Shown here: positions 14,501 to 26,500 of the stretch, piece by piece | Layout: each line of letters starts with the position of its first letter | Numbering within the stretch: the first letter of the stretch is position 1 | The notes under the pieces: generated by a model | What the model saw: the letters and a program-made list of their open reading frames with translations, nothing else | The model's database searches: none | What the model was told of the DNA's origin: nothing | Origin: Epiperipatus broadwayi | Lineage: Eukaryota; Onychophora; Udeonychophora; Euonychophora; Peripatidae | Length of the DNA stretch: 64,000 bases | Direction of reading: 5' to 3' | NCBI GenBank assembly: GCA_028023455.1 | Contig: JAQFVV010012529.1 | Location: forward strand, 2,172,001 to 2,236,000 | Translations under genes and position numbers: made by a program

Positions 14501-17500
14501 AATTGATTAAGAACCAAGAAATATAGTATTGTATAAATTATTTTTTTGTTTTATTTTAAATATTTAAGAGAATCAGAATTTATTTAAATTTTTTTTTTGG
14601 GGGGGAGGGATAGTATATAAATTCACATAAAGCTTAGTTTTAAATCTAAAACATTAATATATTAATAGTGACAGAGTTTTATGAATAGGAACAAACTGGA
14701 TCAGCATTCAGTTCATGATGTACATTCACAAAACTGTTTAGTTTGTAAAAAAACTAAAAATAAATATTCTAAAATTTTGAAATTCTATAATTTTTATTGT
14801 ATTGCTTTCAAAATATATATATATAAGACTCAAAAGGTTCAATTTAACTAGTTATAATGTAGCAAATGGATGCTTTGCTATTTGTAATTATTTTGATAAA
14901 CATTATATTATTAAAAAGTGTTAATCAGATGTATTGATTTGAAGTCACAAATATATTATGTGGCTAGTATATATTCAAAATAAAATATTGAATTTTATTT
15001 ATAATCTGCTATTAAGACAATTTTTTTATATTTGATATTCATTTATATTTTTATATATCAGAAAATTGTAAAAAAAAATTATAAATAAAAATTAAAACTC
15101 AGACTTAAAAATTATTATAGAAAAGTAAATCATTGCAAAATAATATCAGAGCAAAAATAATATATCTAATTTTAGGAAAAAATTCTGATTGAGGAAAGGC
15201 TTTTCTAAAATTGTTTATTTTTACCAAATAATTTAATTAACTTTAATAAAAATAAATTACATATATATAATAATCATCATTATTAATCATTTGCCAAAAA
15301 GCAGGTTCATTAGATTCATACATAAAATTATTTCATCATATCTGAACCTTTCTGTCTTTTGTTCTACTTCTCAAATATTTGTAATTATTTAAGATCCGTC
15401 ATTTATGAATGAATGTTGAATGTATAGAAAATTTTAAACTTTATTTAAACATATCACATCTTATAATATACTATCATTACAAACCTTCAGACATAAATTT
15501 GTAGTTATTTCCTTCTTTAAAGTATGAGTCATTTGTTTTTGTTTTTTTGTTTACTTCTTTTCATTTTCATCGTGGCACCTTTTTTACAAATGTCCTAATT
15601 CAAAATATATGGGCCAACCAGTTTTCATCTTTCTCTTTACAATTTTTTTAGTATGTTAACATTTCTCACTTTTATTAATTCTTTGTCATTATTAATCTTA
15701 TATTTGCAATATATGTTATTCATTTTTCTTCAAATCCACATTCTAAAGCTATATTTCCCCCCCCTATCTTTTTTCCTAATTGTCTATATTTAAAGTTTGC
15801 ACAAAACTACACTACATACAAACATTTTAATTAAAATCTAATTTCAGTGGATTATGAATAACTCTCTGTTGTTAGTAATATCCAATTTAGCCATTTTAAT
15901 TTTCACATTAATTTTTTTTTTTAGTTAATCATTTTCCAAATATTTACAATCATTTACAAATATTTATATGTTAAATAATTTTCTACCTACTGCTTATTCT
16001 TGATCTTTTCATCTCACTATCTGCTTTTGTTGCTTTAATTATTGTTAGATTTTGCATTTATTTTTATTCCTAACATTAATAAGGTCAATCATTTCTGTTC
16101 AATATCTTGTTAACTCCATCTTTGCTATGAATAAGAGCTATTTTAAACAAGAGAAAATATTTAGTGTAATTAGAATTTAAAAAGAAAAAACAATAAAGTT
16201 AATTTTGAACTGCATATTTTTATTTACCCTGCTTCTTTTAATTTTTCATTTCAACATTTGGTGTTCTGATTTGTAAATTTCCAGTTTCAAATCTTGCTTA
16301 GTAAAAAAAGTAATCATAGAACAGGATTTTAGAATTATATTAGTTACACATTGTACTATATAATTGCCTATTAATTTTGTATTTAAAAAATTTATTTCTA
16401 AGCAAAGAGAAGAGTTTCTTGTAAAAAGACTGCTTTTATTAGATCCTTCATTATAGTTTGTTTTTTTTAAATTTATTGAAATTAAATTAAAACTGTAATT
16501 AAATTATTGTATTAAAAATGACCTGAACGGCCATTTTGAATTCACAGAAAAAATTACAGGACATACAATTTTAAATGAAATGTCTAATTTATTACAATAA
16601 ATAACAAATATATATACATTTTTAGAAAGTGCAAATATGAAAGAATGTAATGAAGCTGATAAAATAGTCATTACCACAAAAAAATAATTAAAGAAAGGAG
16701 ATTTTTCACATTTTTAAATATCTTTATTTTTACATTGGTTCACAAACTCTCAATTTTGAAAGATATAGCCTAAAATGACAATTTCATAGACAGCTTCATC
16801 ACATTCATCATAAAATGCAGAAAAAAATAATATATAACATGACCTACCTGAGTTACAGATTGTTGGTGTAATGTGGCAAAAGGTGACCATTTCAATTTCT
16901 TTTTTCTGCTTGACACTCTATATGTTCTATTTTTGCAAGCAGTTGTTTTTCTAGGCCCTCTATGCGGGATATCTATTAGAAATGCAAGGTTTTAGTGAGG
17001 ATCAAAAAAAAATAACAGTAATAACTTTAGTAAATTCTAAGTTATGGGGGTAAAAAATAATGACTATATTATTGAAAAATCAGGGGTGGGGCGAGATAAA
17101 TTATGCATTATTTCATGGCAGATCATAATTGCCAAATATGCAAATAAATAATTTAAAAATTTGTTTCTAAAATAAAATGAATAACAACATAGTAAATTCT
17201 AAGTTATGGGGGTAAAAAATAATGACTATATTATTGAAAAATCAGGGGTGGGGCGAGATAAATTATGCATTATTTCATGGCAAATCATAATTGCCAAATA
17301 TGCAAATAAATAATTTAAAAATTTGTTTCTAAAATAAAATGAATAACAACATAGTAAATAAAATAAAATAAATAATCAAAAGGAATTACAAGCAATTATT
17401 ATATATGAGTGGGAGATGATGATGACTGTTGATTCAGCATTGTGAGGTATTTATTTTTTTCACCTTGTTAGTTTCACAGAACAGAGTGGATAGTTTGAAG

Positions 17501-20500
17501 ACAGTTTGCAAATTGTTGAAAATATAAATGCATGAGCAAAATCAATTTCAAAATAACTGATGATGATGATGTGGAGCAACTGGTAAGGGTGAGCTAAATT
17601 ATGCATTATTACATAGGAAACCATAATAGCAAAGTATGCTATCAAATGAATAAAAAGTTATCTATAATGAAACGAATAAAAATGTAGTAAATTCTAAGTT
17701 ATGCATGTAAAAAATAATTACTACATTATTGGAATATCATGAGGGTAAGAGTGAGCTAAATTATGCATTATTACATAGCAAACCATAATAGCAAAGTATG
17801 CTATCAAATGAATAAAAAGTTATCTGCAAAGTATGCTATAAAATGAATAAAAAGTTATCTACAATGAAATGAATAAAAACGTAGTAAATTCTAAGTTATG
17901 CATGTAAAAAATAATTACTACATTATTGGAATATCATGAGGGTAAGAGTGAGCTAAATTATGCATTATTACATAGCAAACCATAATAGCAAAGTATGCTA
18001 TCAAATAAATAAAAAGTTATCTATAATGAAACGAATAAAAATGTAGTAAATTCTAAGTTATGCATGTAAAAAATAATTACTACATTATTGGAATATCATG
18101 AGGGTAAGAGTGAGCTAAATTATGCATTATTACATAGCAAACCATAATAGCAAAGTATGCTATCAAATGAATAAAAAGTTATCTGCAAAGTATGCTATAA
18201 AATGAATAAAAAGTTATCTACAATGAAATGAATAAAAACGTAGTAAATTCTAAGTTATGCATGTAAAAAATAATTACTACATTATTGGAATATCATGAGG
18301 GTAAGAGTGAGCTAAATTATGCATTATTACATAGCAAACCATAATAGCAAAGTATGCTATCAAATAAATAAAAAGTTATCTATAATGAAACGAATAAAAA
18401 TGTAGTAAATTCTAAGTTATGCATGTAAAAAATAATTACTACATTATTGGAATATCATGAGGGTAAGAGTGAGCTAAATTATGCATTATTACATAGCAAA
18501 CCATAATAGCAAAGTATGCTATCAAATGAATAAAAAGTTATCTGCAAAGTATGCTATAAAATGAATAAAAAGTTATCTACAATGAAATGAATAAAAACGT
18601 AGTAAATTCTAAGTTATGCATGTAAAAAATAATTACTACATTATTGGAATATCATGAGGGTAAGAGTGAGCTAAATTATGCATTATTACATAGCAAACCA
18701 TAATAGCAAAGTATGCTATCAAATAAATAAAAAGTTATCTATAATGAAACGAATAAAAATGTAGTAAATTCTAAGTTATGCATGTAAAAAATAATTACTA
18801 CATTATTGGAATATCATGAGGGTAAGAGTGAGCTAAATTATGCATTATTACATAGCAAACCATAATAGCAAAGTATGCTATCAAATGAATAAAAAGTTAT
18901 CTGCAAAGTATGCTATAAAATGAATAAAAAGTTATCTACAATGAAATGAATAAAAACGTAGTAAATTCTAAGTTATGCATGTAAAAAATAATTACTACAT
19001 TATTGGAATATCATGAGGGTAAGAGTGAGCTAAATTATGCATTATTACATAGCAAACCATAATAGCAAAGTATGCTATAAAATGAATAAAAACTTATCTA
19101 CAATGAAATGTATAAAAACAGTAAATAAAATAAAATAAATAACCCAAAGGAATTACAAGCAATTATTATATATTAGTGGGAGATGATGATGATGAATGTT
19201 GAATACTTACAGGTAATGGGGAATACGAAACCTCAAAATCAAACACATCAACAGAAAAGTTCGTTAGAAACGTAATTACGTTTAGCGGCGAAAATAATTG
19301 TTTTCTCCGTATATTTTTTTTATCGGTTGATAAAATCTAGAAAGATAAAAAAAATTACAAAATTTTAATAATGTACTTTACAAAAATTGCTATAAAAAAT
19401 CTAATTTTCATCGCACAGAAAAAATTTTTAGACGTACAAAAAGATAGAAAAATGGCGGAGAGAAAGAAAAAAAAAGCGTAACTGTGACGTATACGGTTTG
19501 CACGCTATTGCGGTCGAAATTGTAAACTTTTTTTAATGTGTAAACAAGCGGTTTTCGGTCTCAAAGGGTTATAATTAAATGTGTTTTTGTAAATAAAATT
19601 GTTTGTATATTCTTGAATTTATATACTTTAACAGTTAAAAAATATCAAACTTGTAGACAAATTTGTAAATATATTATTAGTGCAACATGCTATTTATTTT
19701 CATTCATTATTAGTAATTGCTCATAATTATACATTTGACTGAAAAGTAAAAAGTTTATTCAAGTTTTCCCATAAAACATAGTTATTATAAAATCATGAGA
19801 AAAGTCAAAGAATTTATGACTAGCAGAAAGACAAATTGTTCCTGGAATATTCCTCTGTGAAAGTGAATATAAAACAATCTTAAACAAGATCTGAGTAGGG
19901 AAAAAGACTTATTCGTTATTTATCCAAAGATGAACAGTAAAGAAGAAGAAATTATTTATCAGTCTAATCAATTGTCAATTAATAAGAATTTTACATCAGC
20001 TGTTTCATTTGTTTTTAGATTTTTTAGCTAAGAATAACTAATATCCATTTATTCACCGATAATTAAATGATTAACTAGGTTCACTATGAGCCAATTATTT
20101 TAAAAAAAATTATCACCTTGCTTGGAATAAATTCTTACTAATAGGAAAAAATATTTTCATTTTATTTATGCAGATTTAAACCCAAATTATAACCATAACA
20201 GACAGATATGCTAACAAGTATGATACATCTAGTATGTGCTTTGATAATTTATTCCTGGAATTTCTAATAGCAGAAAGGAAAATTTTCTTGGAAGAAGGAA
20301 CAACAACTCAATGATAAAAAAAAGATTGTGTTAAATCTTTAAGTTATTGTTTCTCAACTTTTATATTAGATGATAGTAGATAATAAGTCATTTAGCATAT
20401 TTTATTTCCAATAGACAGTTAGATTTATATTACACTTCTGATTAAAAAATTGATAATTATAGAACATCTAGAATAAGGAGACATGCCTCCTTCTTATTTA

Positions 20501-23500
20501 ATGCTGTATTGAAATATGAAGCCAATATAAGATTATTATTATCGATCTTAAAAAGAAAGACACATCAGCCATAAATAATGTGCAAGGTGATGGTTGATTC
20601 TCTGTTGAGAGGAGCAATTGTAACACATCTTAGGACAAATATAACCTTTTATTTTCACAGTTATCACAAAGTCATGATTGAACTCATACAACAATGTTTC
20701 TGGGCTACCACAAAAAAAAGTTTTCTGTTTTTTAATTATTACGAAGTTGTAGGCCCCATACAACTTTTTAAATTAAGTATCTTAGTTTTATTTTTAAACA
20801 TTTTTACTACTTTCTATTATTTTATTATTTTTATTTCATGCTAGAGAGCTTAGGCTAGACTCATTTGTTAGAAAATACTCCAGCATAATATGAAGTAGAC
20901 TTTATAGATTGAGCACATTTCACTTTTATTCAGAAACTGTTAACATTTGTTTTTTTGAAAGATTAAGTCTTTAATGAAAATAAAAAAAAGTTATAATAAA
21001 ATGATGTAGTATGTTCATCTCTTTATTATATAAATACATATGTATAAATGATATAATATCTGGCTTCATCCATATATAATTCATAGTACTAACATATCTA
21101 TGTTTTGGCTAGGTCACACTGTCATATACTTATATTGAAGTGAAAGTTTTTACAGACATATGCTGTATTATATGTCAATGATAGTTTCATGAACAACCAT
21201 GTAGAATGTTAAAATATTTAATTCCTGACATTTTAACAAAATAATATTTGTGTTAAATTTTCTATCAATAGTGCTTTTGCAGTTAAAGTTAAAAAGAACA
21301 CCTCATAAACTAGTCTAAAGTAAATAAATTTAGCTTTTGATGAAAGTAATTAATTCATCCAAAATATAATAATAAAATAGTAAGAAATTGTTGTCTGACT
21401 TTGTTAAAAAGATATGTAGTATTCAAAATTTTCTAATTTGAGTGTTATACTTGTATGTAAATTTAAAAAAAAAATTCTCATGAGAATAGTTGTTTTGGTG
21501 ATTTAGGATTTAAAAAATAATATTTTATGAAAAAGTAATTTTTTGAAGTTATGAGCAATCACTTATATTTTATATATTTTAGTTTTAATAAAAATCTTTT
21601 GAATGTATGAGTCTTAAAATATATGTACATAAATATAAATTAATAAATATCTGTTAACTGTACTATATAATATATGCATAATTGATTTAAGTTATAATAG
21701 TATTATAAATAAATAATAATAGCATGTATTATTATTATTATGTAGAAGTATTTTTGATCATTTAAATTGCAATCAGTATCAACTGAATTTATTAAGCAAG
21801 GCAAAACTCTCCATACAGTAATGCCATCCTGTGCCAACCAGAGTAATCAATGGATGCCAGAAGACTTGTGCCTAAAATCCCTATCTAGTGCCTATTCAGC
21901 CAATATCCCCAGACTAGTTTCAAGCTTGTAGCCTTCATCAGTGAGGAGCCTTGGATTTGAGAGCACTGCACCTAGATCTTAGGATCTAATGCAACCCTCC
22001 AGCTGCCACTTTTTATCTCTCGGATCCAAGGCTCTTCACTGACGAAGGTCACAAGCCAGAAACTAGTCTGGGGATATTGGATGAGTAGGCACTAGATAGG
22101 GACTTTATGCACAAGCCCTCTGGCATCCATTGATTATTCAGGGTGGCACTACTGTATGGAGAGTTTGGCCTTGTTTAATAACAATTATATGCTAGTATAA
22201 GAGATGGTGATCATGTGATGTTTAGTGGTTTAACAACAATCCTGCCTAATAGGATAGTTGTGGCTATGGTTGTTAAAGAGCCAAAGATACCAAAATGTAT
22301 GGGTGCTGAACTGAATTCAGACCCATATGACTATATAAGCTATTGAGCTTAGATTGAAAATATTATTGTGATTTCAATTTTATTCTCATAGTTTTGTAGT
22401 TAAATAGAGATAAAAGGTGGCTGCTGGAGGGTTGCATTAGATCCTAAGATCTAGGTACAGTGCTCTCAGATCCAAGGCTCCTCACTGACAAAGGCCACAA
22501 GCCAGAAACTAGTCTGGGCATATTGGATGAGTAGGCACTAGATAGGGATTTTATGCACAAGCCTTCTGGTAGTCATTGATTACTCTGGTTGGCACAGTGT
22601 GGCACTACTGTATGGAGAGTTTTTCCTTGTTTAATAACAACTACGTGCTACTATAAGAAAAGGTGATCATGTGATGTTTAGTGGTTTAACTGAATTTATT
22701 CAAACAGAAATAAATAATGTCATGCTTTTTTCAAACTTTGTGTATTTCATTATTAACACATTATCTGTTTACTATAGAATCCTATACTGTATTTCAAAAT
22801 TCTGCAATAATGCACTAACTTTGGAAAATCATGAGGTATTTTTTGTTTTTTGTTTGAATACAGATAGTACTGATTATAATTTAAATAATCAAAAATACGT
22901 CTGTATAATAATATCACATATTATTATTTACTTATAACATTATCATAATTAAATTAATTATATATATTTATATAATATAGACTGAATTCATAGTATACAT
23001 GAAAATCTGAGCAATATGATTAAGTGATCAGATATACATCATTAAATGTCAATGTAGACGTAGAATAGATAAATAAAAATAAAAAGGAATTAAATAAATA
23101 TATATAAAAATAAATAATTGGAATGAATATGCATTAAAATCTATTGTATGTAAATAAATATTAAGTATTACTCTTTTAAAGAAATTTATAGATAAACTAT
23201 TTATCATAAAAAAATAGATATAAATCATAACATTGGAAGACAAATTCTAAACTGATTACACACTGGAATTATCAAGAGTAGCAAAGTCCATCAGTAGTGC
23301 CATCAAGTGCAAGCCTTTGTAATCAATGAATGCAAGAAGGTTTGTGCACAAAATCCCTATCTAGTTCCTACTCATCCAATATTACCAGACTAGTTTCCTG
23401 CTTATGGCTTTCATCAGTGAGGAGCCTTGGATTTGAGAGCATTGCACCTAGATCTTATGACAATACAAGCAAATGAGCTTGGGTTGAAACATTATAGTGA

Positions 23501-26500
23501 TTTCATCATGGACTTCTAGTTTTATAGTTAACTAAATTAGGTAAAAAGTAGCTGCTGGAGAGTTGCATTAGATCCTAATATCAAGATGCATGGCTCTCAA
23601 ATCCAAGGCATCTCACTGATAAAAGCAGCAAGCTAGAAACTAGTCTGGGGATGTTGGATGAGTGGGTAGGGATTTTATGCACAAACCTTCCTGCATCCAT
23701 TGATTATGAAGGCTTGCACTTGGTAGAACTACTGTATGGAGAGTTTGCTACTCTTATTACCAGCATGTGTAAGTATATGAAATGGTGATCATGTGATGTT
23801 TTCATTGGAATTATTAAAATAAATAAGCTAATTAAATACACAAACTCTTCCAAATCCAATTAATAGGAAAATATTTTTTAAAAAGATTCCTATTTCATCT
23901 TTATATAGTTGTTTTGAATTCACTTAGAAACAAAAGGAGATTCCTTTCATTTTCAAACCAAGGCTTTATATAAATTTAGATTCAGGTATATATATTATAT
24001 TGGACAAAAGATTTTGGTTTCGCATATACTGACCACAAGGGCACCACTAGTCCGAAAATTTGGAACTAGACATTTATTTTAAGGGTGGACAGGATATATG
24101 AACCTGAATGCGCCGAACTAAACCCAGGGAGAGCAAGAGCTCGTGAATGTTGTTCAGACAATCGAGAAAAGAGAGACAAATGTCAGCCAAAATAATTACA
24201 AGAACTTTTAAATTTATTGAACATATGACAAAATAAATATAGGAGCTTGACCTTCATTGAGTGTATGGGAGCATTAATATGTTAAATACCCAGGCAGACA
24301 AGTTCATTTCTCACCTATAGCATAAGAATGGCTTATATCTTTCTGCTAGTGGTTCACCTAAACCAATTTCTTTTTTTTTTTCTCTTTATAGATTTAGAAA
24401 GATGGATGTTTATGGAGAACTAATGGAACAGTGCAGACGAGCTTTTCTTAGCCTAAAAAAGAAACATCGGAACTAAAAATGTCCTAATTCTGCAAAACGT
24501 TCATGGTCACATACATTTAAATGAGCCAAGGTTAGTCTCACACTAGAAAAGGGAAGATTATAGACTACATAATCTGAACTATAGAAAATAAAATCTCTAC
24601 CAAGAAAAATAGAATAATATACTTGATAAACAGCCAGCCAAAAGATCAGTGGTCTGCGGAAAACTCAAGCCACATTTGATTAAGTTTAACAACAAAAAGG
24701 ACAGGTGATTAAAAGAAAACTACTAAGAGCAACCTGAGTATTTATCAAGGGTTAGTCATATAACAGAGAAAATGTTAAGCACATAAAATATCACTCGCCA
24801 TATACTCAAATAAGTAATATTTTAAAAATGAAAAATCTTGCCACTAAGATTCTAATATATATATATATAAAACATTAATATTTAAATTAATAGGTTACAC
24901 ATCAGAAATATATAATTTTTTTTAAAGATTAAACTGAGATTTGTTAGAGATTTAATTAGAGATTTAGCCCTGATTTTAATATGGAAGGTAAGTTACCTCG
25001 AGGTAATATTAATTTCTGCTGTTCACGCCAAGCTCAGTTTATAAAGAGTCCTATACGGTGGCTTTAATTTATTCCAGGTTCAGAAGAATGGAAGCACTAT
25101 CGGGATCAGCTCTGGACTTGACATTTAGGTCATGATTGAAGTCACAATTTTGGAGCTCCGGAGGTTCATCTTTGTAAAGGTTTAGCCCATCATGTTGTGG
25201 AGATTCTTCATGGCATAGATTATAGGCACGGCATCTGAATGGCTGCTACTATCACGGCTAATAGTAGAATTATTGTCGGTCAACAGAAATTCAACTTGGT
25301 AATTCCTGTGGCACAAATATCAAATAAAATTAGAATCACTTCAATGACGCAACAGTTCAATAACAGAAAAATCTGGATGAGTCCTCAATAACAAGAAGCT
25401 GAATAAGCTGAGCAATCAGAATAAATAAACTGAGTGACTAGAATAGTCTCTCTGAATAATCTGAATGACTGAATCAAAAAAAAAAACAGAGCTATTTATG
25501 ACCATTGTTATCTCCCACGCAATCTTTTATTGCAAGTTTCAACCAGGGTAAATCTCTATCTCCCGCTCAATCTTAATCAGAAAAACAACATCTGACAGGA
25601 CTTTATTTTACAAAATTAATTTTTTTTAAAGAAAAACATGCCAAACTAAATCTCAGCTTTAAAAATAAATCAACCTCTTTTTTTTTAAATAAAATACTTT
25701 TATAAAAAGATTATTTAAACTTTGCTTGCTTTTAATTATTTTAAAAGAAAACATGCATCATAAAAAAATTTTTTTATACTAAAATCAATTGAGAATTAAA
25801 ATTATAAGATTTCAATATAAATAAGTATGTGTGTTATTGCACATATAAAACTTGGTTTTAATTTACGTGATAGAACTTTTGAATCGGATGAAGTATCCAG
25901 TTCAATATATATATATATAAACATGAAGACTTAAAGGAATTTGATTTTGTCTTTATATCTTATGAATATTATTTCATTTTTCCCAGAGAGTTATGTATGT
26001 TAAATTAAATATTTACATAAATTAATTATAAACAAAAAAATAAGGGATTAATTCCATAAAGTCAACTGTCTCATGGACAGGTGCAGAGAGCAGCCACATC
26101 ATCAGTTCATTCATTTTGCCACTCCATTCTTTTCATTGCCCAGCTTTTAAATTCCATGTAACTCTTTCCATCTTTTATGTCATTCAGCAGTGTCAGTCTT
26201 TTCTGCCCTTTTTTCTTGTTTCCATTCACTATTCCCTTCAAAACATGTCATTAAACTATACTTTCTTCTTAATATATGTTCAATCCAGTTTCTCTTTCTA
26301 TTTCTAATTTCCTCAATCTTTTTCTTTCATTTATTCTTTTCAAAACTTCTTCATTCCTTATTTATTCATCAAACTAATTTTTCTCATCCTTCTCCATGAC
26401 TATATCTCAAAAGCGTTCAATCTGTTTTTAATTTTATTACTGTGTCCATATTTTACAACCATACGATAGTACATTCCACACATAGCATTTGATTAATTTT

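Larger units (their letters stand above)
21794..22687 (+). mobile_element. Retrozyme-like foldback element A: hammerhead dimer plus inverted partial copy
   Basis: An 894-bp non-coding insertion flanked by the perfect 13-bp repeat AACTGAATTTATT (21781-21793 and 22688-22700). The left part (about 21797-22000) is an inverted partial copy; the rest is on the plus strand. Two direct hammerhead-like motifs (22024-22082 and 22470-22528) place equivalent predicted cleavage sites 446 bp apart (after C22068 and C22514). One tandem monomer therefore lies between them, with a third motif in the inverted arm. The layout matches retrozymes and Penelope-like pseudo-LTR structures. There is no coding capacity, so mobilisation would need a partner reverse transcriptase, which I infer could be a Penelope-like enzyme. 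Confidence 0.75.
23273..23805 (+). mobile_element. Retrozyme-like foldback element C (older, single plus-strand unit)
   Basis: A 533-bp foldback element of the same family as 21794-22687, flanked by TGGAATTAT at 23264-23272 and 23806-23814 (9-bp presumed target duplication). The left arm (about 23274-23455) is inverted relative to the right arm (about 23540-23790). Each arm has one hammerhead-like motif. Divergence between arms and a core mutation in the plus-strand motif indicate an older, inactive copy. Confidence 0.65.

Noticed and set aside
20548-20844. Short ORFs on both strands as genes
   Set aside because: No motifs, no splice context and no support beyond chance open frames in intron sequence.
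24000-25650. Complete LTR retrotransposon
   Set aside because: Composition fits a foreign insert, but no matching LTR pair, primer site or gag/pol similarity was found.
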